From: CAWCPR01 sp963797475
GTDB taxonomy: Bacteria > Chloroflexota > Anaerolineae > Anaerolineales > UBA4823
DNA: 64,000 bases
Reading direction: 5' to 3'
Assembly (NCBI GenBank): GCA_963797475.1
Contig: CAWCPR010000012.1
Span: forward strand, 186,001-250,000
In this document: positions 8,182 through 18,263 of the stretch, piece by piece
Layout: each line of letters begins with the position of its first letter
Position numbering within the stretch: the first letter of the stretch is position 1
Notes under the pieces: generated by a model
Told to the model about the DNA's origin: nothing
What the model saw: only the letters and a program-made list of their open reading frames with translations
Database searches by the model: none
Translations under genes and position numbers: made by a program

Positions 8182-9584
8182 ATGGAAGATCCTTCAACAA
8201 TCGCTTGGGAAAAATTTCTCCAGCGCCACCCCCCAGACTGGTCTGAAATCGATCTGCGCAGCCGGATTGCAGAACAAAACCGCCTCACCCGCCGTTGGGT
8301 GGTGGCATTGGACGACACGACCGGCGCCCAGACAGTCCACGACGTCTGGGTGCTGACGGTCTACGACCAGGAAAGCTTGATGGCCGCGCTGAGCGACGAT
8401 GAGCCTGCCCTGTTCATCCTCACCAACTCGCGCAGCATGTCTATTGAGCGAGCGCAGGAGGTAGCGCGATCTGCCGCCAGGAACTTGATCGCAGCGGCCA
8501 GGTCGGTGGGCCGACCCATTCTCCTGGTAAGCCGCAGCGATTCCACCTTGCGCGGCCACTACCCGGCTAAGGTGGATGCCCTGGAGGAAACGTTTACCCG
8601 GTCAGGTCAGGGAAGCTTCGATGCGGTCTGCCTGGCGCCGGCTTTCCCGGAGGGAGGCAGATATACCGCCAAGGACATCCACTGGGTACGCGCCAGGGAA
8701 GTACTGACGCCAGCCGCCCAGACAGCCTTTGCAAACGATGCCGTGTTCGGCTACCGCCATTCTCACCCGCCAGCCTGGGTCGAAGAGAAGACGGGCGGCC
8801 GCGTGGCGGCCAGACAGGTCACGTCGATCTCGATCGAGACCATCCGGAAGGGGGGCCCCCTTGCTGTAGCAAAGCGCTTGCAAAACGTTACGAACGGGCA
8901 GGTCGTCATCGTCAACGCCATCACCTACCGGGATCTGGATGTGTTCGTGACCGGCATGTACCAGGCTGAAGCTAAGGGGAAGCGCTTCCTTTTCCGCACC
9001 GCAGCATCCTTCGTCAAAGCCGCCGCGGGGATCACCGACCGGCCCTTGCGCACCTGGGAGGATCTTCACCAGGGCAGCCCGCCGGATACGGGCGGTCTGG
9101 TCGTTTTTGGCTCGCACGTGCCGCTCAGCACGTCTCAGTTAGAGCGTCTCGCATTGCTCCATGGCGTGGAGATGGTTGAATTCCCGGCAGCCTGCGTGCG
9201 CGATGAAGGCGCCTGCCGGCAGATCCAGGCTGAGAAAGCTGCCCAATTGAATGGCCTGATCTCCCAAGGCAGGGACGCGGTCCTATTTACCAGCCGGGGA
9301 GTGATCACGGGCGAAGATCCAGATGCAACCCTGGGGCTCGCCTCGAAGGTTTCTTCTTCATTGATGGAGATTGTCAAAAACATCACCGTTCGGCCTCGCT
9401 TCGTTATCGGCAAATGCGGGATCACATCGAACGACCTGGCGACGGAAGCCATGATGTCAAGGCGGCGCGCGTCTTGGGACAGGCCTGACCCGGGGCGCGC
9501 TGGCCGGGCATGAATTACGTCGTCTTCCCCGGCAACGTCGGCGTCCGCGATACCGTGGCGAACATCGTTCAAATGATAAGGTAG
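8182..9584 (+). CDS. Four-carbon acid sugar kinase family (OtnK/DtnK-like), broken near the C-terminus
   Basis: Family members (formerly DUF1537) phosphorylate 3- or 4-position hydroxyls of threonate, erythronate and related C4 acid sugars with ATP. The N-terminal domain shows ALDDTTGAQTVHD at ~40-52 and SRSDSTLRGH near 118-127, the substrate-binding motif. The nucleotide-binding C-terminal half has FTSRGVITGED and KCGITSNDLATEA. The uninterrupted frame ends at 9513, but the family C-terminus is recovered by adding one G near 9452-9455 (MDVKAARVLGQA). The same frame then continues, after an in-frame TGA at 9486-9488, through NYVVFPGNVGVRDTV to a TAG at 9582-9584. It lies 11 bp before the GH116 gene, suggesting one unit. 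Confidence 0.75.
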
Positions 9585-9595
9585 CATTTTCTACC

Positions 9596-12166
9596 ATGAT
9601 TGCGACCCAAGAAGAACAGTCTTTCATCTATAAGAACGAGCATGTACAGCAGATTGCCTTGCCGCTGGGGGGCATCGGCTCCGGGTGCATTTGCCTGAAT
9701 GGCTACGGGGGATTGCAGGATTTCTCGATCCGCCACCAGCCTCATTTGAGCGCTTCACCAGACCGGCACCTGCGCGCCGACGCCGCTTTCGCTCTCTTGC
9801 GGGATAAGGCTTCGGGCAGCACGCGCCTGGTGGAAGGCCCCTTCCCTCCCGGGAAAATCTACGCCCAGGGGCTCAGGGCCCAAGGATACTGGGGAGGCGG
9901 TCACGAGGGCTTCCCCCGCTTCAGGGAGTGTACATTCAGAGGCGAATATCCCTTCGGAAGCGTGTACCTTGCCGAACCTCGCTTTCCCTTGCAGGTGAAG
10001 ATCACGGGCTTCAATCCGTTCATTCCGCTGGATGTAAAGAACTCGGCCATCCCTTGCGCCGTTCTCGAATACCGGTTGCAGAACGTTACGGCTGAGCCGG
10101 TCGAGTATGAATTCTCCTTCCACCTCTCCCATCTTGCGCCGGGAATGGACCCGAAACAAGCCCCCAACAGCAGAAATGAAGCCCTTCCCGGCAAGGGAAT
10201 ATTTTTTTACAACCGCGAAGACCCGGCCTCCGCAGAGTACGGCAGCGCCAGCCTGCTGTGCGTTGGTCACGCGCCGCGGATCAAAGCCATGTGGTTTCGC
10301 GGCGGCTGGAACGATGCTCTTACCGTCTTGTGGAGGGAAGTCTCGACCGGGAAATTCCAGTCGAATGATGGGCAAAACCCGTCCGTCCTGACCGGCAGGA
10401 ACGGCGGCTCCATCCTGTTGGAAGGCAAGCTGGATCCTGAACAATCCATCACCTACCCAATCGTGATCGCCTGGTATTTCCCGAACGTGCCCTATCGCTC
10501 GGGAGGGACAGAACCCTCGCCGGAGGAATGCGGCGAAGGCTGCTCCTGCTCCACCCAGGCGGGCTCCCCGGAATGGAGACCTTACTACGTATCCCACTGG
10601 CGGGACGCCCGGCACGTCGCCGAATACGTGCAGGATCGTTACGCCTCGCTGAGGGGCCGGACGCAAGCCTTTCACGACGCCCTTTTCAGCTCCACGCTGC
10701 CCGCCCCGGTTTTGGAGGCGGTATCCGCCAACCTGGCGATCCTGAAATCGCCCACCGTGCTGCTGCAAGAAAATGGGAACCTGTGGGGATGGGAGGGTTG
10801 TTTTAACGACCACGGCTGCTGCCCGGGGTCATGCACCCACGTCTGGAATTACGCCCAGTCGATCCCGCACCTCTTCCCCCAGCTTGAAAGGACGCTGAGA
10901 GAGCAGGAGCTGGAACGCTCGATGGATGGCCTGGGCCACGTCAATTTCCGCGCCGCGCTGCCCGATGGACCCACCGATCATGCATTCCACGCCGCTGCAG
11001 ACGGACAGCTCGGCGGAGTGATGAAAGTCTACAGGGAGTGGCAGATCAGCGGCGACCGCGAGTGGCTCAGGAAGATGTACCCTCTGGTGAAGCGCAGCAT
11101 GGATTACTGCATCGCGGCCTGGGACCCCCGCCGAACGGGCGCTTTAGAGGAGCCGCATCACAACACCTACGATATCGAATTTTGGGGCCCAGACGGCATG
11201 TGCTCCAGCATCTACCTCGGCGCGCTGGTCGCCATGGCTGCCCTGGCCCGAGACAGCGGTCACGCAGACCAGGCCGATGAGTATGCAGCCCTGGCCGGCC
11301 GAGGAGCGCGCTTCCTGGACAAGCGCCTGTTCAATGGCGAATACTACCAGCAGCAGGTCAAGACCAGCGGCTTGAGGGATACCGCTTTCCAAGATGCAAA
11401 CGAGACCATCCATGATGAGGCGCCGGCGGAAAAGCTGTTGCTGAGAGAAGAAGGGCCCAAATACCAATATGGCTCAGGCTGTCTCTCCGACGGAGTGATC
11501 GGCGTGTGGCTGGGAGAGATGTGTGGGGTAGAGACCCCCCTCTCGAGCGACCACGTCAGGCAAAGCCTGAGCTCCATCTATAAATACAATTTCAAACCGT
11601 CGCTGTGGGAGCATGCCAACCCGCAAAGGCCCGGTTATGCGCTGGGCGAGGAGGCCGGCCTGCTCTTATGCACCTGGCCGCGAGGGGGTAAGCCGGCCCT
11701 ACCCTTCATTTACTCCGATGAAGTCTGGACCGGGATTGAATACCAGGTCGCGTCCCACCTGATCCTCCAGGGTTTCATCGAGGAAGGCCTGGAGATCGTC
11801 AGGGCAACTAGATCCCGCTACGATGGGCGCGTGCGCAACCCGTGGAACGAGTACGAATGCGGCAGCTATTACGCCCGCGCCATGGCCAGTTATGCCCTCC
11901 TGCCTGCCCTGTCCGGGTTTTCCTATTCGGCTTCTACCCATACCTTTAGCCTCAACCCCCGGCTAAACCCGGAAGGGTTCAACGTGTTCTTCTCCACTGC
12001 CTCTGGTTGGGGGACGCTCTCCATCCAAGGAGGAACTTTGAGGGTCGACTTAATCGAGGGAGAGCTGCGGATCGAAAAGCTGCTGGTAACGATATACGGG
12101 GAGAGGCGTGTAAGAACGCCTGGCGTGACAGCTCGCGCCGGAGAGACAACCCAAATCGACCTTTGA
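9596..12166 (+). CDS. GH116-family beta-glycosidase (GBA2-like)
   Basis: An 856-residue retaining glycosidase of family GH116, whose members hydrolyse beta-glucosides, beta-xylosides or glucosylceramide. The N-terminal beta-sandwich domain starts with IALPLGGIGSGCI and GGLQDFSIRHQP (residues ~20-55) and runs to ~330. The (alpha/alpha)6 catalytic domain follows, with CPGSCTHVWNYAQSIPHLFP, LPDGPTDHAFHAAADGQLGG and HHNTYDIEFWGPDGMCSS, all typical of the family. The length is normal. There is no signal peptide, so it is presumably cytosolic and acts on imported glycosides. It follows the four-carbon acid sugar kinase closely and is convergent with dhaL, 28 bp away. Confidence 0.88.
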   Translation: MIATQEEQSFIYKNEHVQQIALPLGGIGSGCICLNGYGGLQDFSIRHQPHLSASPDRHLRADAAFALLRDKASGSTRLVEGPFPPGKIYAQGLRAQGYWGGGHEGFPRFRECTFRGEYPFGSVYLAEPRFPLQVKITGFNPFIPLDVKNSAIPCAVLEYRLQNVTAEPVEYEFSFHLSHLAPGMDPKQAPNSRNEALPGKGIFFYNREDPASAEYGSASLLCVGHAPRIKAMWFRGGWNDALTVLWREVSTGKFQSNDGQNPSVLTGRNGGSILLEGKLDPEQSITYPIVIAWYFPNVPYRSGGTEPSPEECGEGCSCSTQAGSPEWRPYYVSHWRDARHVAEYVQDRYASLRGRTQAFHDALFSSTLPAPVLEAVSANLAILKSPTVLLQENGNLWGWEGCFNDHGCCPGSCTHVWNYAQSIPHLFPQLERTLREQELERSMDGLGHVNFRAALPDGPTDHAFHAAADGQLGGVMKVYREWQISGDREWLRKMYPLVKRSMDYCIAAWDPRRTGALEEPHHNTYDIEFWGPDGMCSSIYLGALVAMAALARDSGHADQADEYAALAGRGARFLDKRLFNGEYYQQQVKTSGLRDTAFQDANETIHDEAPAEKLLLREEGPKYQYGSGCLSDGVIGVWLGEMCGVETPLSSDHVRQSLSSIYKYNFKPSLWEHANPQRPGYALGEEAGLLLCTWPRGGKPALPFIYSDEVWTGIEYQVASHLILQGFIEEGLEIVRATRSRYDGRVRNPWNEYECGSYYARAMASYALLPALSGFSYSASTHTFSLNPRLNPEGFNVFFSTASGWGTLSIQGGTLRVDLIEGELRIEKLLVTIYGERRVRTPGVTARAGETTQIDL

Positions 12167-12194
12167 TGAAGCTTATCGTACCCCCGGCTGACCA

Positions 12195-12845
12195 TCAATG
12201 CGGGTTCAGGCAGCTCTCCACATATTCGGCCATAAACCCCAAAATGAAGAGCATGGACATGGCCCCGGGATCGGGGAAGCCCAAAGAGCGCTCACCCAGG
12301 GTTTTTGCCTTGCCCATCCGGGCGATCATCGAACGCGTATCCTCCACCCCCTTCTCCGCAACAGGGACCAGGGCCTGGAGCGCATCAGCCAGCGGCTGAG
12401 AAGACAGGCCGGCCGCCTTGGCAGCCACAGGTCCCAGGACATCCAGCATGGTCTTATCTCCCGGCCTGGCCTGACCGCGCGCCTGGACGGCGACCAGTCC
12501 ATCCTGGAGAAACCACGACAGCGCCTCGGCATCCAAGGACTGCCGCCCATCGAGATGCCCGGATCCACCCCGGAACAAAGTGCCAAACACCGCCCCCGCC
12601 GCTCCCCCGATCGAGGTGATCAATGCCGTACCGATCGACCGGAACAGATCGCCCAGGGAGGCAAACTCGCTTTGCTCTAACCTGGCCAATACAGCCTCGA
12701 ACCCGCGCGCCATGCCGACCCCGTGGTCTCCATCGCCGATAGCGCGGTCGGCCTGGGTGAGGCGGTCCTGCGCTGCGATCATCTGCCTGGCAACGTACTG
12801 GAACATTTGCCGGGTATTCTCGAGTGTTAGCCTTTCGATGGCCAT
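12195..12845 (-). CDS. dhaL: Dihydroxyacetone kinase subunit L (DhaL), nucleotide-binding domain
   Basis: A 216-residue DhaL/DAK2 domain. The Mg/nucleotide Asp cluster is in AIGDGDHGVGMARG (~residues 35-48), followed by SIGGAAGAVFGTLFRG, GDKTMLD and SLGFPDPGAMSM. DhaL supplies the phosphoryl donor site for phosphorylation of the ketose held covalently by DhaK. The gene overlaps dhaK by 19 bp. No DhaM phosphotransferase subunit is nearby. The pair may therefore be ATP-dependent, like the tetrulose/C4-ketose kinases built from DhaK plus DhaL. The sequence does not say whether ATP or a PTS component elsewhere is used. Confidence 0.9.
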   Translation of the reverse strand: MAIERLTLENTRQMFQYVARQMIAAQDRLTQADRAIGDGDHGVGMARGFEAVLARLEQSEFASLGDLFRSIGTALITSIGGAAGAVFGTLFRGGSGHLDGRQSLDAEALSWFLQDGLVAVQARGQARPGDKTMLDVLGPVAAKAAGLSSQPLADALQALVPVAEKGVEDTRSMIARMGKAKTLGERSLGFPDPGAMSMLFILGFMAEYVESCLNPH

Positions 12846-13852
12846 AGCGTACCCTTTGTGAAGCTGATCGACTGGGCCGGCATGTCATAGTAAGCCTTCA
12901 GCTCGGGGTCCAATTTCAGCAAAGAGATTGAAAAACCGGCCATCTCCTGGCTGGTGCAGTAGCTGCCCAGGAGTGTATCGTGGATCGGCATGCCTCGCCG
13001 TTCCAGTATGCGGGCTACCTGCCGGTTTACGATCAACAATTCCATCATGGTGGTGGCCCCCAGGTTATTAATGAGGACACATACCTCATCTCCGGCCCGG
13101 TAAGGAAGGTCGGCCAGGATCTTTTCCATCATGAACTCGACGATCTCGTCTGCGCCGAGCATTTTGGTGCGTGATACGCCCGCCTCGCCGTGCAGCCCCA
13201 TCCCGATTTCGATCTCGTCGTCGGGCAGCTCGAAGGTGAACTCACCCGTCTCGGGGAAGGCCCCGGCCGAGGCCGCCACGCCCATCGAGCGGGTGTGGTC
13301 TCGCGCCCTGCAGGCTACCTGGTGCACCTCTTCGAGCGCGCCCAGGCTTGCAACGGCGCCCCCGGCGATCTTGATCACGAACAAATCTCCGGCGATCCCT
13401 CGTCGATCGTCGATGCGCTCGAGCGGCGCTGAGGCGACGTCGTCCCACACGCGCACGGTTTGCGTTTGGATGCCTTCATCGGCGGCCAGCTCGGCAGCCA
13501 GGTCGAAGTTCATATTATCGCCGGCATAATTCCCGTAAACGTACAGCACCCCCATCCCTCGGTCCACGGCCTTCGTGCTGGCCAGGATCAGGTCAGGCGT
13601 GGGCGCGGCGAAGATATTGCCTGCCACAGCGCAGTCGGCCAGATTTTTACCGACGAAACCAGCGAAGAGCGGTTCATGCCCGCTGCCGCCCCCGATGAGC
13701 AGACCGACTTTCCTTGCCGGGAGATCGCAGGCCAGCACGGCGTTCAGATCGCCCACCCGTCTCAGGCTGCCGTTGCCGGCCGAGATCCAGCCCTCCACCA
13801 CCTGGGGAACGATCATTTTCGGATTATTCAAGAACTTTTTCGCCTTCCTCAT
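12827..13852 (-). CDS. dhaK: Dihydroxyacetone kinase subunit K (DhaK)
   Basis: A 341-residue DAK1-domain protein. LLIGGGSGHEPLFAGFVG at ~50-68 is the substrate-binding signature, and the His in GMGLHGEAG (~residue 218) is the residue that binds the ketose covalently as a hemiaminal. ATG has a GGAGAA site 7 nt upstream. It is the penultimate gene of the transporter/GH127 operon, so the physiological substrate is probably a short-chain ketose released downstream of furanoside breakdown. Dihydroxyacetone itself or a tetrulose are both possible. Confidence 0.9.
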   Translation of the reverse strand: MRKAKKFLNNPKMIVPQVVEGWISAGNGSLRRVGDLNAVLACDLPARKVGLLIGGGSGHEPLFAGFVGKNLADCAVAGNIFAAPTPDLILASTKAVDRGMGVLYVYGNYAGDNMNFDLAAELAADEGIQTQTVRVWDDVASAPLERIDDRRGIAGDLFVIKIAGGAVASLGALEEVHQVACRARDHTRSMGVAASAGAFPETGEFTFELPDDEIEIGMGLHGEAGVSRTKMLGADEIVEFMMEKILADLPYRAGDEVCVLINNLGATTMMELLIVNRQVARILERRGMPIHDTLLGSYCTSQEMAGFSISLLKLDPELKAYYDMPAQSISFTKGTLWPSKG

Positions 13853-15558
13853 GATTTTCTCCTTGGAGATCGATCCGGCCGGTTGCCGGAGGTTTTTGCT
13901 TTCAGGATCACAGCCTCCATGATATCCCTGTGCATAGCGAAAGTGTCATCGACGACTGCCAGGGTGGGGATCTGATCCGGGTTCAGCTCCAGCGTGCTGC
14001 GATTGAAACCGCGCAAACCCTGTTCGTGAACGCCCGTAGAACCGCGACCGGGGGCCGGATGGCGGAGATGCGCCACCGCCCGGACATATCGGGTTATGAG
14101 CTGCGGATATAAGGGCGGCGGAGTCGCCTGACAGAACGGGAATATGCCCAGCAAGGCGTCGTACCAGGCTTCGCCGGCCAGCAGGAGCTGCGGATATTTG
14201 CGTTTGAGGCTGCTCGCCAGCTTGCACGCGCCTTGATACATGTCAAAGCGCGGGTCGTTCAACCAAAAGAGCGAGATATCCAGAAATACAGCCTCGACCA
14301 TAAAATCGTCCACCGCCCGGCAGATGCGCTCTTCCAGCCAATCGCGCCAGGCTGGCGCCCCGACGTTCATCATCGCCATCCAGGTTTCGAGAGATCGATC
14401 GTTATCCCAATCGATCCAGTTGGCCCAGTATGGGCTGCCATCCGGGTAATGCGCCAAGGCCTTTTTAAGGCCACTGAAGCTGGCTTGCCGAGCGTTGGCG
14501 ATGTTCATCCCGAACATTGGCATCAAATGAAACCCCAGGCTGCGCGCTTCCCCGGTAAGCCGTAGCAAGCCTTCCCGCCCGCCGCAGCGCGGATCGGGCT
14601 CATATTGTGGATAGTTCCAATAATAACGACCATCCCAGCCTGGCAGGTAAACCAGGACTTGCGACGGATCGATCCGTCCGGCTACCCAGCGCAGGATCTC
14701 GAGCATGCGCTCATAGGTGTTGAAGATATATCCGCTCCAATGCACGCCGTGCAGATTGATCGAGAGGCGGATGTCTCGCGCCCAGTCGGGGACATCCTGG
14801 CGCAACTCCCAGGGAACGAGCTGATAGGCGCGCTCCAGATGGGCTTGATGAGCTGCGTAAGCCTGAATCGGATTCTGGCAGCGAGCAAGCCGCCAGCGGG
14901 GCGTCTGGAAGCTCGATTTCCAGGCGTAAGCCCGTTCCTCAACGATGAATTCCCCGTGATAAGCGGCGCCATCCGGGCGCAGATAGAAGCGTTTGGGCCT
15001 GACCACGTCATCCAATGAATGAATATAAACCAGCTCGTGAGCAGCGGATTCGATCAGGATCAACGGAGAGTACAGCATCTCCCCATAGTAGGGGTGCACC
15101 GGAGGATAACAATACAGAAGCTCCTGGCCTTTCCCCTCCAGAAATCCTTGTTGGCAAGGCCCAACCCGACCCAGCGGTAGGCTATCCATGAGTGTGGCGA
15201 TGCTCTTCACCGCCTCGGGGTGGGTTGCCCTCGCCTCCCATTCAATCGCATCTCCGGAATCGCCCGTTCTGGTGATGAAAGCCTCGAAAGTTCCCTCGCA
15301 GCGCTCTTGCCCGCCTGCCCAGGTCAGGCTATCGGCCTGGAGCCTCAGGCCTGTTGGCGTTCGTTCGATCGTCAGCGCACTTGGGTCCAAACCATACGCG
15401 TTGGACGGGGTGAAGACCCGGAAGGCGAAGCGGTAATCATCAAACTCGATCACAGGATCGCCAAAATCAAAGCTGAATTGAAAAAAGGGTGGCATCGTAT
15501 CCTGGATAAATAGCTTGGCAGGGTTGAATTTCAGGCAGCCCTCAGGCCCTGGGGTCAA
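13849..15558 (-). CDS. Putative TIM-barrel glycoside hydrolase (DUF6259-like)
   Basis: A 569-residue protein with an N-terminal beta-sandwich (~1-230) and a probable (beta/alpha)8 barrel. The barrel segments include VLVYLPGWDGRYYWNYP, GFHLMPMFGMNI, EAVFLDISLFW and LLLAGEAWYDALLG; the Asp after FL and the Glu in AGEAWYD would fit barrel-end catalytic carboxylates. It resembles proteins annotated DUF6259, whose substrate is not established. A TTG start overlapping the GH127 stop is consistent with coupling. The alternative ATG is at 15495. The gene sits between GH127 and dhaK, so a role in the same glycoside pathway is likely. It overlaps dhaK by 4 bp. Confidence 0.6.
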   Translation of the reverse strand: MTPGPEGCLKFNPAKLFIQDTMPPFFQFSFDFGDPVIEFDDYRFAFRVFTPSNAYGLDPSALTIERTPTGLRLQADSLTWAGGQERCEGTFEAFITRTGDSGDAIEWEARATHPEAVKSIATLMDSLPLGRVGPCQQGFLEGKGQELLYCYPPVHPYYGEMLYSPLILIESAAHELVYIHSLDDVVRPKRFYLRPDGAAYHGEFIVEERAYAWKSSFQTPRWRLARCQNPIQAYAAHQAHLERAYQLVPWELRQDVPDWARDIRLSINLHGVHWSGYIFNTYERMLEILRWVAGRIDPSQVLVYLPGWDGRYYWNYPQYEPDPRCGGREGLLRLTGEARSLGFHLMPMFGMNIANARQASFSGLKKALAHYPDGSPYWANWIDWDNDRSLETWMAMMNVGAPAWRDWLEERICRAVDDFMVEAVFLDISLFWLNDPRFDMYQGACKLASSLKRKYPQLLLAGEAWYDALLGIFPFCQATPPPLYPQLITRYVRAVAHLRHPAPGRGSTGVHEQGLRGFNRSTLELNPDQIPTLAVVDDTFAMHRDIMEAVILKAKTSGNRPDRSPRRKS

Positions 15559-17333
15559 GGATGATCCGTGATCGCAAAATAAACCGTGTAGCGCTCATCG
15601 CGAATGTCATAAAGCGGAAGAAATCGGGTCCCATGAGGCGCGACACGGGTCCGGTAGCCTTGACGCCACTGGTACCACTCCAGCTCGTGGACGGGTGCCA
15701 GGATCGCTTCGGGCCGTTCGACGCTACCCGGCAGTGTAAAGGCTTCGGTAGACACCCCCGCGAGAACAACTGGCCCGTCCATAAAAGCAGCCATCTCCGG
15801 CGCATCGGGGAGGGGGCGCGCGGTGATCTGTTTGGGGAATTCCACGTACAAAGCCTCGCCCGGATTCCAGAACCGCCGCAGCCGGATCCATTCGTTCGGC
15901 CCTGCAGAGACCTCCACGGGTTGACCGCCGACCCGAACGACCGGACTCCCACGGACCCACCCTGGGACCCGGATCCTGACGGCAAACTCAATCTCCTGGG
16001 CGCACTGGATGGCAAGCTCAACCGCGAAGCTCCTCGGGGGTTGCGGCGCGCTCAACGGCTTAACATCCTTGAGCATGACCTCGATCCGGGTCCCCTTCCA
16101 TTCCCAATCCAGCCGGCTGGGGATGAACTGGCTGACCACCAGACCTTCATCGTCCTGGTGAAAGATGTGCTCTTCGTAAGTCGTGTGGGCCTGGACGAGG
16201 GTCCCCACGCAGCACCAGAAGCTCTCGGTTGGCGTACTCCACTTTTTAACCGAGCCGGACCGCAAGGGCAAAAAGTAGGCCACCATTCCCGTGTCGGGAT
16301 GCTGCTGCGCCAGGATCCCGTTGTACAGGTTGCGCTCCCAGTAATCGGCGTAAGCCGGATCGCCGCTCCAGCGGTACAGGTACCCCGCCAGGCGCATCAT
16401 GTTATAGACGGTGCAATGCTCCTGGTTTTTTTGGCTCAAGCGGGCTGCCAGCTCACCGGGCGGGGTCCAGATCTCGCCGTCGGTCTGGCCGCCGGTGCAA
16501 AATGCCTCTCTCTCAAGCACTGCGCTGCGCCAGAAGGCCTCGGCGATCCGCCTCCAACGCTGATCGCCGCTGACTTCCCAGGCCCGCGCCGCCCCCTGGA
16601 TCTCGGGGATGCGGGTATTAGCGTGCTGGTTGGTGAGCACGTCTTCTCCGCCCAATACGGCCTCAAAAAAGCGCCGCCGCTCATATCGCCCTATCAGCTC
16701 CAGGTATTTCGGTTCGAGGGTCAGCGCATAGAGATCGGCCCATAATTCGACCATCCCGCCGGTCTCGTATTCGAGGATGGCGTCCATCTGTCCGCGGTCG
16801 AACCGGCTGCTCCAGCGGTAGAACCAATCCGCCCAGCGCCCCAAGATATCCAGAGCTTGCTCGTTTTGGGCGAACACCGCCATCTCGTATAGGCCCATCA
16901 TGGTTTTATGCACGGTGTAGTGCGGCGCCCAGATGGTCTTCCCCATGGCAATCCAGTCGAAATACTTTTCGGGGATAGAACCGGCCCACTCGCCCCCGTT
17001 CTCCGCTTGGCAGCGGCCCAGCTCGGAGACGATCCGGTCCGCCTTGGCCTTCAGCTCATAGTCGCTGCGAAAAGCATAGCTGCGCGCCGCCGCCGACAGC
17101 CAGTGCCCCAGGAAATGCCCGCGCAACTGGCAGGTCGGCAATTCCCAACCCCAGTGGCCCGCCTCCGGCTTGCCGGGGGGCGACCAAAAGCCGGCCTCCA
17201 GGTAATAGTTTTGGAGCAGGTTCTCGCTTTGCAGGGAGACCAAGTAGGCGCGGTTCAGCCCCGCGCGATGCAATATAAGGCCAGGCAGTAAATTTACCTG
17301 ACCGGCGTGCATGGGATGGAGAACTTCGGCCAC
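15555..17333 (-). CDS. GH127-family beta-L-arabinofuranosidase
   Basis: A 592-residue protein (formerly DUF1680). GH127 enzymes are cysteine glycosidases in which a Zn ion held by one Glu and three Cys positions the nucleophilic Cys. Those ligands are visible: Glu and Cys in QEHCTVYNMM (~residues 326-328) and the Cys pair in SFWCCVGT (~390). GTG start with AGGAG 7 nt upstream. There is no signal peptide, so it is likely cytosolic, cleaving imported beta-L-arabinofuranosides to L-arabinose. It follows the permease genes by 24 bp in the operon. Related GH146 enzymes share the fold, so the exact linkage is uncertain. Confidence 0.88.
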   Translation of the reverse strand: MAEVLHPMHAGQVNLLPGLILHRAGLNRAYLVSLQSENLLQNYYLEAGFWSPPGKPEAGHWGWELPTCQLRGHFLGHWLSAAARSYAFRSDYELKAKADRIVSELGRCQAENGGEWAGSIPEKYFDWIAMGKTIWAPHYTVHKTMMGLYEMAVFAQNEQALDILGRWADWFYRWSSRFDRGQMDAILEYETGGMVELWADLYALTLEPKYLELIGRYERRRFFEAVLGGEDVLTNQHANTRIPEIQGAARAWEVSGDQRWRRIAEAFWRSAVLEREAFCTGGQTDGEIWTPPGELAARLSQKNQEHCTVYNMMRLAGYLYRWSGDPAYADYWERNLYNGILAQQHPDTGMVAYFLPLRSGSVKKWSTPTESFWCCVGTLVQAHTTYEEHIFHQDDEGLVVSQFIPSRLDWEWKGTRIEVMLKDVKPLSAPQPPRSFAVELAIQCAQEIEFAVRIRVPGWVRGSPVVRVGGQPVEVSAGPNEWIRLRRFWNPGEALYVEFPKQITARPLPDAPEMAAFMDGPVVLAGVSTEAFTLPGSVERPEAILAPVHELEWYQWRQGYRTRVAPHGTRFLPLYDIRDERYTVYFAITDHP

Positions 17334-17357
17334 GCTCGAACTCCTGAAATAAGACGC

Positions 17358-18245
17358 TTATTTGGTAAAGCCGGAAGTCAACCCGCTGACCAGGGTGCGC
17401 TGCGCCAGCATAAACAATAACGCGGCCGGCAAGGTCACGATCACGCTGTAGGCCATGATCGGACCCCATTCGATGCGCTGGAACCCCATAAAGTTTATGA
17501 TCTGCACCGGGAGCGTGCGCAGCTCCTGTTTTTGCAAAATGGTCAGCGCGGCCATGAACTCGTTCCAGTGCGTCATGAAGAGGAACAAGGATACGGAGAC
17601 GATGCCCGGCATGGACAACGGGAAAACGATGTGGCGGATCGCCCCCAGGCGCGTGGCCCCATCGATCATGGCTTGCTCTTCCAGTTCGACGGGTATGTTG
17701 TCGAAATACCCTTTCAACATCCAAACCGCCAGCGGGAGACCGATCGATGTGTAATAGATGATCAGGCCCCAGTGCGAGTTCACCAGTCGAAACTTGATCA
17801 ACAAGATAAACATAGAGATGAGCAAGAGCGTGCCCGGCACCATGTTGACGAGCAGCAGGTAGATGCTGAAGATGCCTTTGCCCTTGAAACGGAAGCGGGA
17901 CAAAGAGTAACCTGCCAGGGTGGTGATAATAACCGAAAACACAGTGGATATGCTGCCCACAAAGAGGCTGTTGAGGAACGAGCGCCCGATCATCGCCCTG
18001 GGATTGGTCAACACTTCTTGGAAGTTATCCAGGGTAAACTTGAGCGGGGTCAGTTGGACTTGGGGGCTGCGAATAAACTGGGGGGTCTCGAAAGAGGTTT
18101 TGAGGACCCAGATCAAAGGAAACACAGCGAAGAGGGTGATTGCCACCAGCAGCGAATACGCCAGGGTCAGGCGTAAAGCCTCAAAGAGTTTGCGTTGAAA
18201 ACGTCTCTGTGATTCGGAGCTGCGTCTGTTGATCGACGGGTGCAT
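17358..18245 (-). CDS. Sugar ABC transporter permease, MalG type (CUT1)
   Basis: A 295-residue inner-membrane permease with six predicted helices. The cytoplasmic EAA-like loop, EEQAMIDGATRLGAIRHIVF, contacts the ATPase. The N-terminus carries a positively charged tail before the first helix (LTLAYSLLVAITLFAVFPL). It is paired with the MalF-type gene and the solute-binding protein upstream. No ATPase of the MsmX/UgpC type is in the operon, so a shared ATPase elsewhere in the genome presumably energises it. It likely imports oligosaccharides processed by the GH127 and downstream glycosidase. Confidence 0.9.
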   Translation of the reverse strand: MHPSINRRSSESQRRFQRKLFEALRLTLAYSLLVAITLFAVFPLIWVLKTSFETPQFIRSPQVQLTPLKFTLDNFQEVLTNPRAMIGRSFLNSLFVGSISTVFSVIITTLAGYSLSRFRFKGKGIFSIYLLLVNMVPGTLLLISMFILLIKFRLVNSHWGLIIYYTSIGLPLAVWMLKGYFDNIPVELEEQAMIDGATRLGAIRHIVFPLSMPGIVSVSLFLFMTHWNEFMAALTILQKQELRTLPVQIINFMGFQRIEWGPIMAYSVIVTLPAALLFMLAQRTLVSGLTSGFTK

Positions 18246-18263
18246 TCGGCAACCTTCCTATTC

